Shown in pieces: positions 25,416-33,157 of a DNA stretch of 64,000 nucleotides (position 1 is its first letter; every line of letters begins with the position of its first letter). Under the pieces are notes generated by a model. The model made no database searches. It was given only the letters and a program-made list of their open reading frames with translations, and was not told the DNA's origin. The translations under genes were made by a program, and so were the position numbers. This DNA is from Bradyrhizobium quebecense (lineage in GTDB: Bacteria > Pseudomonadota > Alphaproteobacteria > Rhizobiales > Xanthobacteraceae), in assembly GCF_013373795.3 (NCBI RefSeq), contig NZ_CP088022.1, positions 5,518,001 through 5,582,000 of the forward strand, written 5' to 3'.

Positions 25416-25907
25416 ATGAGACTTGGAATGAGACTTGGCCGATTGACGATCCTCGCATGTTCATTGTCGCTGGCCTCGTCAGCCGCATGGGCTGCGCCCG
25501 CGACCACGTCCGGCTCGGTCGCGCTGGCGCTCGTAGGCGTGGTGGCACCCTATTCGCCGCTGCCGGCCAAGGAGAAGAAGGCGGTCGCCGCGTTCTTTGG
25601 CGGCAACAGCAATGTTCGCTATGCCAGGAAGATCACCGTCACCGCCGACAAGGTCGTCTGCCGCGCCAGCAATGTCGACATCACCTCGCGCTCCTGCGCG
25701 CTGACCTTCGGCAGCAGGACCCACACCGTGAAGGGCAGCGAGGCCAACGCGATCTACGCAACCGTGGCGCTGGCCGGCGTGCCGCCCGACGGCGCCGCAG
25801 GCACGATCTACGAGGCGCTGTCGAAACTGTCCTGCACACTCGATCCAAAGGTGATCAAGGACAAGGCCGGCGGCGGCGCCGACTGCACTTTCGAGCCGGG
25901 AAATTAG
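25416..25907 (+). CDS. Exported hypothetical protein (163 aa)
   Basis: The protein has a signal peptide (RLTILACSLSLASSAAWA, cut near AWA-AP). The mature part holds four cysteines, in VVCRAS, SRSCAL, LSCTLDP and ADCTFEP, suggesting two disulfides. AGGAGA lies about 6 nt before the ATG at 25416; a second ATG four codons later is also usable. No known domain is recognised. It stands alone between convergent and divergent neighbours. Confidence 0.7.
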   Translation: MRLGMRLGRLTILACSLSLASSAAWAAPATTSGSVALALVGVVAPYSPLPAKEKKAVAAFFGGNSNVRYARKITVTADKVVCRASNVDITSRSCALTFGSRTHTVKGSEANAIYATVALAGVPPDGAAGTIYEALSKLSCTLDPKVIKDKAGGGADCTFEPGN

Positions 25908-25928
25908 AGCGCACCTGAAGCGCGGCTC

Positions 25929-26642
25929 TCAATCTCCCTGCACCACGACACCCAGCCTGGCGGCCACGCGGCGTGCGGTCTCCTCCCGCTGCGCCGTGAT
26001 CGCGCGCACGGCCTCGCGCGACTGCTGCAGGATCTCGGGTGGCGCGGTCTCCGGCGTGCCGCAGTCGAACGGCGGCTCCGGCGCATACACCATATAGAGC
26101 TGGATCGCGCGCGCGGCATCATCGCCGCGCAATTCGGCGGCGAGCCGCAATGCCCCATCGATGCCTGCCGTGATTCCGGCGGCGAAGACAAAGCTTCCGT
26201 CCACCACCACGCGTTGGTTCACGGGCGTAGCGCCGAAGAACGGCAGCAGATGAAACGACGCCCAATGTGTCGTCGCCCTGCGCCCCTTCAGAAGCCCGGC
26301 CGCGCCGCAGATCAGCGCACCCGTGCAAACCGAGAAGATGCGGCATGCCCCCGCCGCCTGCCGGCTGATCCAGCCGAGCACTTCGGCGTCCTCCATCAAG
26401 GCTTGCTGACCGAAGCCGCCCGGCACATGCAGCACATCGAGCGGCGGTGCATCGGCCAGCGTCGCATCTGGTGTCAGCCGCAATCCCTTGATGTCGCGGA
26501 CAGGCTCGGCGGTCTTGCCGTAGATGCGGTAGGTCGAATGCGGAATCCGCGACAGCACCTCGAACGGCCCGGTCAAGTCGATTTGATCGACGCCTTCGAA
26601 CAGCAGTGATCCGATCCGCAAGTGGACATCATGAGCAATCAT
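25929..26642 (-). CDS. DJ-1/PfpI-family protein, isonitrile-hydratase-like
   Basis: The 237-residue protein has the DJ-1/PfpI fold with the nucleophile elbow FSVCTGALICGAAGLLKGRR and the following THW, as in isonitrile hydratase InhA (isonitrile to N-formamide). The start LLFEGVDQIDLTGPFEVL is also typical. GAGGGAA lies about 8 nt before the ATG at 26642. It is divergent from a GlxA-type regulator that carries the same amidase-like domain. The substrate is not certain. Confidence 0.85.
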   Translation of the reverse strand: MIAHDVHLRIGSLLFEGVDQIDLTGPFEVLSRIPHSTYRIYGKTAEPVRDIKGLRLTPDATLADAPPLDVLHVPGGFGQQALMEDAEVLGWISRQAAGACRIFSVCTGALICGAAGLLKGRRATTHWASFHLLPFFGATPVNQRVVVDGSFVFAAGITAGIDGALRLAAELRGDDAARAIQLYMVYAPEPPFDCGTPETAPPEILQQSREAVRAITAQREETARRVAARLGVVVQGD

Positions 26643-26670
26643 CGAACTTCCCTCAAACTTCGCTTGAACT

Positions 26671-27702
26671 ATGGACAAAGCGAATCTAGCGCGGCACGTT
26701 TCGGCGATGACGCCAACCAGCCCACGTTTCTCGCCAAAAGATCGCCGCCTGATCGAAGTGCTGGCCTATCCGGCGGTGCAATTGCTCGATGTCACCGGGC
26801 CATTGCAGGTGTTCGCATCCGCCAACGCGCTGGCGGCCAGGGCAGGCAATGCCGAGCCTTATGAGGTCCGCGTCGTCGCCAAGGATGGGCCCACGATCGA
26901 AGCATCGGCCGGCGTCGGGCTCGCGGTGCACCCGCTGCCCGCCGTCAGCACTGCGGTCGACACGCTGGTGATTCCGGGCGGCGACGGCGTCAACGCAGCG
27001 GCGGCCGATCGCGTCCTGGTGGACTGGGTGCGCGGACGCGCCGGGCAAGCACGCCGCACCGCGTCGGTCTGCACCGGTGCGTTCCTGCTCGCCGCATCGG
27101 GCGTTCTCGATGGCCGTCGAGCCGCGACCCACTGGCAATTCTGTTCGGAACTCGCCGAGCGCTTTCCCGATGTTCGTGTCGAGTCCGATCCGATCTTCGT
27201 TCGCGACGGATCGTTCTGGACGTCGGCCGGCGTCACGTCCGGCATCGATCTCGCGCTCGCACTGCTGGAGGAAGACCTCGGCCGCGCGGCGGCGCTTGCC
27301 GTCGCCCGCTATCTCGTGGTGTTCTTCAAGCGGCCGGGCGGACAGGCGCAGTTCAGCGAAATCCTGTCGCTGCAAACGACCGACGACAGGTTCGGCGCGC
27401 TGCATGACTGGATCAGCGGCCATCTGGCCAACGACCTCTCGCTTTCGACATTGGCGAAACAGGCCGGCATGAGCGAGCGCAGCTTCAGCCGGCACTACGC
27501 TGATGCAACCGGGTTGACGCCGGCCCGCGCGATCGAGCGGTTGCGGGTCGAGGGCGCCCGGCACCTGCTCTCGGAGACGCGCTTGCCGGTCAAGCGAATC
27601 TCGCAGCGCTGCGGCTTCGGATCCGAGGAGACGATGCGCCGCAGCTTCCTGCGCGTGCTGTCGACCACACCGCAGGATTACCGCGCCAGATTCGCGCGCT
27701 GA
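26671..27702 (+). CDS. GlxA-family regulator: DJ-1/PfpI domain + AraC-type HTH
   Basis: The 343-residue protein has an N-terminal DJ-1/PfpI-like domain (VLAYPAVQLLDVTGPLQVF, SVCTGAFLLAASGVLDGRRA, ATHW) that probably senses a ligand. The C-terminal double HTH is of AraC type (LSLSTLAKQAGMSERSFSRH, then RISQRCGFGSEETMRRSFLR). The start is either 26671 or the ATG at 26707. The divergent hydratase gene starts only 28 bp away, so this regulator very likely controls it. Confidence 0.88.
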   Translation: MDKANLARHVSAMTPTSPRFSPKDRRLIEVLAYPAVQLLDVTGPLQVFASANALAARAGNAEPYEVRVVAKDGPTIEASAGVGLAVHPLPAVSTAVDTLVIPGGDGVNAAAADRVLVDWVRGRAGQARRTASVCTGAFLLAASGVLDGRRAATHWQFCSELAERFPDVRVESDPIFVRDGSFWTSAGVTSGIDLALALLEEDLGRAAALAVARYLVVFFKRPGGQAQFSEILSLQTTDDRFGALHDWISGHLANDLSLSTLAKQAGMSERSFSRHYADATGLTPARAIERLRVEGARHLLSETRLPVKRISQRCGFGSEETMRRSFLRVLSTTPQDYRARFAR

Positions 27703-27759
27703 AGCGCACGCCGGCCACGCGGCCAGCGTGCAAGTGATTAGCGCCCAGGCGAGAACCCG

Positions 27760-28308
27760 TCAGCCATTCCAGGCATGCGCCTGCAATCCCGGCTCCAGCG
27801 GCGGATTGGTCACGCTGCCGGTGTAGTTGGTGATGGTCGATGCCGCCACGATGGTGATCACCTCGAGCACGAGGTCCTTGTAGAACCCGGCCGCCAGGAA
27901 TCGTTCGATCTCCTCGTCGTCGAGCCGCCCGCGCTTTTCGATCAGCGATCTCGCCAGCGTCGAGAGCGCGCCGAGGGTCTTGTCGGCGGGCGAGCGGCCG
28001 GCACGCATCGCGTCGACGTCAGCCGGATCGAGACCGGCCTGCAGGCCGAGCGCGGAATGCAGTGCGACCGCCCAGGTGCAGCCATTGGTCACCGCATCGG
28101 TGAGCAGCACGGTCTGGATCTGCTGCTCGGTGAAGCTGCCGCTGTGAACCTTGTCGAAGATGCCGATGAAGCTCTGGATCAGCACCGGTGACGTCGCCAT
28201 CGTCGCGGCGAGGTTAGGGATCATGCCAAACCGCGCCTCGACGTCACGCAGGCCCGCCTTCGAGGCTTCGGGGGCGGAGTCAAGCGTATGGACAGGGAAA
28301 CGTGCCAT
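27760..28308 (-). CDS. Carboxymuconolactone decarboxylase/AhpD-like protein
   Basis: The 182-residue helical protein has the CMD/AhpD arrangement around TDAVTNGCTWAVALHSAL (about residues 70-87). AhpD-type peroxidase/reductase members need CxxC-x3-H; here only the first Cys is kept (C-T-W-A-V-A-L-H), so thiol-disulfide chemistry of the AhpD kind looks unlikely. The gene is monocistronic. Confidence 0.8.
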   Translation of the reverse strand: MARFPVHTLDSAPEASKAGLRDVEARFGMIPNLAATMATSPVLIQSFIGIFDKVHSGSFTEQQIQTVLLTDAVTNGCTWAVALHSALGLQAGLDPADVDAMRAGRSPADKTLGALSTLARSLIEKRGRLDDEEIERFLAAGFYKDLVLEVITIVAASTITNYTGSVTNPPLEPGLQAHAWNG

Positions 28309-28502
28309 TGAACTGCCTTTCGCTGTGGTGATTGAACCCGAGGCCCCCGGACACGACTGAGCTGTTGCGATCGACGCACCGGCATCAGAGTTCGATGGGA
28401 GCTATCTAGCCGCGCCCGGACGCGCGCGTTCGCCAAACTCCCCACATTCCACGCCATCCGCGGGGCCTGCGCTGACGCCCGGCTACGTCGCGCGACACTG
28501 CC

Positions 28503-29432
28503 TCAAATGGCGGCCCGGTCCTTCACCCGCCGCGTCACGATCCCGAGCAAGCGGCCGAGCGTGCCGGCGGCGGGGCCCTTCTTGCGGGCCAGCGCGAGCG
28601 GCGCGACCAGGCCGGTGGCGCGGTCGAGCCGGAGATAGGACACGCCTGCGGTCTCCAGCCGCGCCATCGATTCCGGCACGATCGAAATGCCGAGCCCGGC
28701 CGCGACGAGGCTCAGCGTCGACACCATCCGCGTCGCCTCCTGCGCCACTTTCGGGCTGAAGCCCGCCGCGCGGCAGGCGGCGATGATGCTGTCGTAGAGG
28801 CCGGGCCCGGTCGGACGGCGGTAGAGGATCAGCGGCTCGTCGGCGAGCGCGGCCAGCGAAATCCGCCGGCGCGTGTCCTTGCGGGCGCGCGGATGATGGT
28901 CGGGCAACGCGACCAGCATCTCCTCGTCGAGCAGATGCGTGATCGTGAGGTTCTCCAGCCGCTCGCTCGGCGAGCGCACGAATGCGGCATCGAGCCGGTC
29001 GGCCTCGACCGCTTCGATCAGCTCGCCGGTCGAGGCCTCTTCCAGCGACAGCGTGATCGCCGGCGCGCGCTCGCGCATTTCGCGCATCACGCCGGTGACG
29101 AAGGGATGGAAGGCGGCCGACGACGTGAAGCCGATCGCAAGCTGCCCTTCCTGGCCGCGGCTCGCGCGGCGCGCGGCTTCCACCGCGAGCTCGGTGTCGC
29201 GCAGGATCGCGCGCGCCTTGCCGACGAAGGCACGGCCGGCGGCGGTCAGCTCGACCCCGCGCGGCTGCCGGCGAAACAGCGGCGCGCCGATCGCGGCTTC
29301 CAGCGCGCGGATCTGCTGGCTCAGCGGCGGCTGCTGGATGCCGAGCCGCGCGGCGGCGCGGGTGATGTGACCCTCGTCGGCGACCGCGACGGCATAGCGG
29401 AGATGGCGCAGCTCGATCATCAGGCGATCCAT
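28503..29432 (-). CDS. LysR-family regulator next to the chromate transporter
   Basis: The 309-residue LTTR has an N-terminal winged HTH (ELRHLRYAVAVADEGHITRAA, RLGIQQPPLSQQIRALE) and a periplasmic-binding-like effector domain (GQLAIGFTSSAAFHPF...). I chose the start at 29432; an ATG at 29420 is an alternative. It is divergent from two chromate-transporter half genes with a TATCCA-N5-TGGATA palindrome between, so it probably controls them and itself. Confidence 0.9.
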   Translation of the reverse strand: MDRLMIELRHLRYAVAVADEGHITRAAARLGIQQPPLSQQIRALEAAIGAPLFRRQPRGVELTAAGRAFVGKARAILRDTELAVEAARRASRGQEGQLAIGFTSSAAFHPFVTGVMREMRERAPAITLSLEEASTGELIEAVEADRLDAAFVRSPSERLENLTITHLLDEEMLVALPDHHPRARKDTRRRISLAALADEPLILYRRPTGPGLYDSIIAACRAAGFSPKVAQEATRMVSTLSLVAAGLGISIVPESMARLETAGVSYLRLDRATGLVAPLALARKKGPAAGTLGRLLGIVTRRVKDRAAI

Positions 29433-29473
29433 ATGCAATAGATATGCAAATTCCCTTATCCATATATTGGATA
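29431..29473. promoter_or_regulatory. LysR operator candidate between lysR and the chr genes
   Basis: A perfect palindrome TATCCA-TATAT-TGGATA spans 29457-29473. Next to the lysR start, ATATGCAA is repeated directly at 29431-29438 and 29442-29449, one 11-bp turn apart. The region is AT-rich in a GC-rich genome. This fits a recognition site plus an activation site of an LTTR. Confidence 0.6.
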
Positions 29474-29532
29474 TTTGGCACGCGGCCAACTAGAGTCGGT
29501 TCAACAACGAACGAACCGGAGCCGCCCCGCCG

Positions 29533-30099
29533 ATGGACGCCATACCCGCCGCACAGACCGCCAAGCATGACGCACCTGATGTCGGCGAGTTGTTCATGGG
29601 CTTCTTCATTCTCGGACTGACCGGTTTCGGCGGCGTGCTGCCGCTGGCGCGCCACATGATGGTGGAGAAGCGCGGCTGGCTGACCGGCGCTGAGTTCACC
29701 GACCTGCTCGGGCTCTGCCAGTTCCTGCCCGGCGGCAACATCATCAACATGTCGGTGGCGGTCGGGCTGAAGTTTCGCGGCATTCCCGGTGCGTTCGCTT
29801 CGATCCTCGGCCTGATCGCGGTGCCGACCGCGGTCGTGATCGGGCTCGGCGTGATCTATGGCCGCTTCGCCGACGACCCGGTGGTGCGTCATCTGTTCGG
29901 CGGCCTCGCCGCCGCGGCAGCCGGGCTCCTGATCTCCACCGCGATCAAGATCGCCTGGCCGTTGCGCCGCGATGTGCTCGGCCTCGTCATCGGCGCGCTC
30001 TGCGTGCTGGCGATCGCGGTGTTCAGATTGCCGCTGCTGCCGACGCTATTGACGCTCGCGCCGCTCAGCATTCTCCTCAGATCGAGGCAGGCGTCATGA
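29533..30099 (+). CDS. Chromate transporter half-protein (first ChrA domain)
   Basis: The 188-residue membrane protein matches one half of the ChrA chromate efflux family: GELFMGFFILGLTGFGGVLP at residues about 18-37, and LLGLCQFLPGGNIINM, the Pro-Gly motif near residue 70. It is encoded as a separate half, followed by the second half with an ATGA overlap (30096-30099). Such short-chain pairs work together as heterodimers. It is probably LysR-controlled. Confidence 0.88.
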   Translation: MDAIPAAQTAKHDAPDVGELFMGFFILGLTGFGGVLPLARHMMVEKRGWLTGAEFTDLLGLCQFLPGGNIINMSVAVGLKFRGIPGAFASILGLIAVPTAVVIGLGVIYGRFADDPVVRHLFGGLAAAAAGLLISTAIKIAWPLRRDVLGLVIGALCVLAIAVFRLPLLPTLLTLAPLSILLRSRQAS

Positions 30100-30626
30100 C
30101 CGGAACCCTGGTCACGCTCGCACTGATCTTCGCCGAGCTCTCGCTGCTCGCCTTCGGCGGCGGCAACACCATCCTGCCTGAGATGCAGCGCCAGGTGGTC
30201 GATATCCATCACTGGATGACGGCACAGGAATTCGGCGCGCTGTTCGCGCTGGCGCAGGCCGCACCGGGACCGAACATGATGGTGGTCCCGCTGGTCGGCT
30301 GGCATGTCGCCGGCTTCTCGGGCGTATTGGTGACGTCGCTCGCCAAGTTCGGGCCGTCGTCGCTCGTCACCGGCTTCGCGCTGCGGCTCTGGGAACGCTT
30401 CAAGGACCGGCCGTGGCGCCGCACGGTGCAGGCCGGGCTGGTTCCGGTCACCGCCGGCCTCGTCACCGCCAGCGCCATCGTCATCACCCATGCCTCCGCC
30501 TCGAACTGGGGCACCATCCTGATCGCGGCAATGGTCGCGATCGCCACCACCACCAGCCGCATCCATCCGCTGCTCGCGCTCGCCGCCGGCGCGGTGCTCG
30601 GCCTCACCGGCATCGGCCAGCCCTGA
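30096..30626 (+). CDS. Chromate transporter half-protein (second ChrA domain)
   Basis: The 176-residue membrane protein is related to its partner: LALIFAELSLLAFGGGNTIL at the N-terminus and LFALAQAAPGPNMMVVPLVG, equivalent to the Pro-Gly motif. Translational coupling with the previous gene suggests equal synthesis of the two halves. Whether the substrate is chromate or another oxyanion is not visible. Confidence 0.88.
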   Translation: MTGTLVTLALIFAELSLLAFGGGNTILPEMQRQVVDIHHWMTAQEFGALFALAQAAPGPNMMVVPLVGWHVAGFSGVLVTSLAKFGPSSLVTGFALRLWERFKDRPWRRTVQAGLVPVTAGLVTASAIVITHASASNWGTILIAAMVAIATTTSRIHPLLALAAGAVLGLTGIGQP

Positions 30627-30944
30627 CGCCAAGCTGTTGCTGCGATGGCGCGTCGTTCCACCCGGCGCGTGCGCGCTTTCGCCGCAATGGATGCGACGTC
30701 GCGAGCGGCTATGTTGATGATGCCATGATCGACATGTTGAGCATCGACACCCGCATTGCGCGCCTCGGTTTGCGCGCTGGACGTCTGCACGCAGGCAATT
30801 AGCCGGCCGGCGATCGCGCGCCGTCCGGATTCTCGACATCGTCAAAATCATAACATCATCAAAATCATTCGGCCCGTCGCATCGCGCGAGACATCCGCGC
30901 GCCGGCGTCGCCGCGCCCGCGATCAACCGCAAAGATCATCCGAC
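30627..30944. other. Intergenic stretch before rnk
   Basis: No gene is supported. Two near-identical 14-mers, ATCGTCAAAATCAT (30838-30851) and ATCATCAAAATCAT (30855-30868), lie 17 bp apart about 80-105 bp before the rnk-like start. They may be part of its promoter or a regulator site. Confidence 0.4.
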
Positions 30945-31364
30945 ATGACCCGAACCATTCAGAACGACTTTACCGCTCCTGCATTGCCGCCGATCGTCAT
31001 CACCGCGAGCGAGGCGCATCGCCTCGGCGCGCTGGCCGATTCCAGCATGGCGGTGTTTCCGCGCGTGGCCCAGTTCCTTGCCCGCGAGACCGACCGGGCC
31101 CGGGTCGTCGCCGACGATTCCGAACTGCCCGACGTGGTCCGCATGGGCTCGCGCGTGCGCTACCGCGACGACGAGACCGGCGACGTCAGGGAAGTCGTGC
31201 TGGTGTATCCGCACGAAGCCGACATCGCGCTGCGGCGCATCTCGGTGCTGACGCCGGTCGGCGCCGCGCTGATCGGGCTTTCAGTCGGCCAGACGATCGA
31301 TTTCAAGACGCCGAGCCACCAGACCCGCGCGGTAACGATTCTGGCCGTGAAGCAGCAGAGCTAG
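30945..31364 (+). CDS. rnk: Rnk-like nucleoside-diphosphate-kinase regulator (GreA/GreB C-terminal fold)
   Basis: The 139-residue protein has the Rnk arrangement. A short N-terminal part (PPIVITASEAHRLGALADSS) is followed by a GreA/B-type FKBP-like C-domain with MGSRVRYRDDETGDVREVVL, ISVLTPVGAALIGLSVGQTI and a final TRAVTILAV strand. Rnk proteins bind RNA polymerase and affect nucleotide metabolism. The start at 30945 is the first ATG giving the family N-terminus. The gene is monocistronic. Confidence 0.85.
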   Translation: MTRTIQNDFTAPALPPIVITASEAHRLGALADSSMAVFPRVAQFLARETDRARVVADDSELPDVVRMGSRVRYRDDETGDVREVVLVYPHEADIALRRISVLTPVGAALIGLSVGQTIDFKTPSHQTRAVTILAVKQQS

Positions 31365-31411
31365 CGGCGCGACCTCTCTAGCTTCAACGTGATGGAGCCA
31401 CCGGCGGAAGG

Positions 31412-31581
31412 GCTCCCTCCCCCCTTGCGGGGGAGGGTTGGGGAGAGGGGTGCCGCACGGCGGACTCTCTCGGCAGAATCTCGAGCGAGACACGCCATCG
31501 GTGTTGCGATAGCGATGCGCATTCAATCATCTCGCCCGGGGCACCCCTCTCCCCACCCTCTCCCGCAAGGGGAGAGGGAGC
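31412..31581. repeat. Nested palindromic repeat (GCTCCCTC...GAGGGAGC)
   Basis: The outer arms GCTCCCTC (31412) and GAGGGAGC (to 31581) pair, with inner arms GGGGAGAGGGGTGC / GCACCCCTCTCCCC. It is related in its arms to the repeat at 22798-22927. It follows rnk and may also stop transcription. Confidence 0.75.
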
Positions 31582-31636
31582 CTGACCGGCGCGCTCACCT
31601 CACGTGCTGGCGATATCAGAATGCTCAGCGCGTTGC

Positions 31637-31831
31637 CTACGCCGCCAGACCACACTGCCCTATCTCCAGCCCGTGCCTGCGCCCGCGCGCGATGCCCTCG
31701 GCGATCGCCTTCACGACGATCTCGGCATCATCGGGCGAAAGCTGGTCGAGCGGCTGCCAGGCGCGCATGATGTCCCGCGCGCGATCCAGATCGCCATAGA
31801 TTGCAAGAAGAGGAAGCGTTTTGATCGGCAT
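31637..31831 (-). CDS. Small hypothetical protein (64 aa)
   Basis: The frame from ATG 31831 (GGGAG about 10 nt upstream) encodes 64 residues. It is a helical, charged protein with the segment GDLDRARDIMRAWQPLDQLS and no membrane segment. I do not recognise it. The RBS and amphipathic sequence support a real gene, but the short length leaves doubt. Confidence 0.5.
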   Translation of the reverse strand: MPIKTLPLLAIYGDLDRARDIMRAWQPLDQLSPDDAEIVVKAIAEGIARGRRHGLEIGQCGLAA

Positions 31832-31971
31832 GTCCGTGGCTCCCAACCGCAACTGCGCGAGCCTATCTCAGCTGGGGAGGCGGAGCCATGCGTTCGGCAG
31901 TCGCGGTTCTGCACTTTGCTGATCACCGATGCATGGCGAGGGCGCTCCCGCCCCCGCCAACGCGCGCTCTG

Positions 31972-33036
31972 TCACTCGGCGCCCGAGCCGCCCTGCACGA
32001 TCTTCTCGTTCAGCTTCTGATCGACGGTCTCCACGGTGCGGTCGATCTCGGCGCTCGGCGTACCGAGCTGATGCGAGATCAGCTTCACCAGCAGATCGAC
32101 GCGCTCGATGAAGGGCGCGCCGGCGGCGACCGCGCGGGCCGCCGAGGACGGCTTGAGCAGGCTTTCGGCCGCCTTGGCGTATTTCGCGAACGGCACCTGA
32201 TCGGCAGGGTCGGCGCCGAGCTTCCGCGCGATGGCGTCGACATGGTCATAGATCGCCTGCGAGCGCTTGAGGTCGCCGTGCACGGCGTCGCGGATCGATT
32301 GCGGCTCAGTCGGCGTGATGCAGCGATAATTGCCGGTCAGCAGCATCGACCACTTCGCCAGCGGCACGAACAGCGAGTCAAACACTTTCAGCTTCACCGG
32401 AACGTCCTGGCCGTCGAGCGTCACCGCGTCGATGTCGGCTTCGAGCTCGCGCAACACCATGTTGTGCTTGTCGTCGGCGAAAACCGAAGCCTTGAAATTG
32501 GTCGGCAGGCCGACATGCAGCACGTTGGCCTTCTCCTCCGGCGGACGGAACGCCTGCGGATCCGGCGAGCAAAGCGTGACGTGGCCCGGCTCGAAGCGCT
32601 CCCAGACCTGGGCGTTGGTGTAGGCCTCCTCGAGGTCCATGCCGGCGAGCGCGGGGATCCGCTTCAGATACGGCAGCGGCGGCATGTTCATGATCGACAG
32701 GCAGGGCAGTTTCGCCGCCGCGATCTTGATCATCAGTACGCGAACCGTGTGGTTGGTGTATTGCGGCTCCTGCATCGCCAGACCGACCATGTCGTAGCGC
32801 GACACGTCGACATCGGCGGGCGTAACGGCGTCGAGCTTGCCCGGCAGGTCGCGCGAGAAGATCGAGCGATGCTCCCTCTCGTCACGCAGCTTGATGCGCA
32901 CCTCGGTGCCGTCGCGGTTGATCAGGTCGGCGGTGTTCTTCCGGCACACCAGGGACACGTTGTGCCCCGCCATCAGAAGCTTGGTCCCCAGCAGGGAGCC
33001 GTAGGAAGCCCCAAGGATCAGAATGTTGCGCGCCAT
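31972..33036 (-). CDS. Ketopantoate-reductase (PanE/ApbA)-like oxidoreductase
   Basis: The 354-residue protein has an N-terminal Rossmann start ILILGASYGSLLGTKLLMAG, a variant of the GxGxxG loop, and the length and two-domain layout of ApbA/PanE-type NADP-dependent 2-ketoacid reductases. The C-terminal helical domain carries a conserved-looking Lys/Asn/Ser set (KWSMLLTGNY). It is unlikely to be the housekeeping PanE because it diverges from its own regulator. GGAGAG lies before the ATG at 33036. Confidence 0.75.
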   Translation of the reverse strand: MARNILILGASYGSLLGTKLLMAGHNVSLVCRKNTADLINRDGTEVRIKLRDEREHRSIFSRDLPGKLDAVTPADVDVSRYDMVGLAMQEPQYTNHTVRVLMIKIAAAKLPCLSIMNMPPLPYLKRIPALAGMDLEEAYTNAQVWERFEPGHVTLCSPDPQAFRPPEEKANVLHVGLPTNFKASVFADDKHNMVLRELEADIDAVTLDGQDVPVKLKVFDSLFVPLAKWSMLLTGNYRCITPTEPQSIRDAVHGDLKRSQAIYDHVDAIARKLGADPADQVPFAKYAKAAESLLKPSSAARAVAAGAPFIERVDLLVKLISHQLGTPSAEIDRTVETVDQKLNEKIVQGGSGAE

Positions 33037-33061
33037 GCTCTCTCCAAAAGCCGCTGGTGTA

Positions 33062-33071
33062 TGGTATACCA
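33062..33071. promoter_or_regulatory. Palindrome TGGTATACCA, candidate operator
   Basis: A perfect 10-bp palindrome sits 25 bp upstream of the PanE-like start and 86 bp upstream of the double-TetR start, in a narrow divergent region. It is a plausible binding site of the adjacent two-domain regulator. Confidence 0.5.
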
Positions 33072-33157
33072 ACGTCTATCGCAGATCGACAAGCTGCTGC
33101 CAAGGGGATTATCTCGCGTACGGATTTTCGTTCCGCGATCAGGAAGGGCATTCGAGC

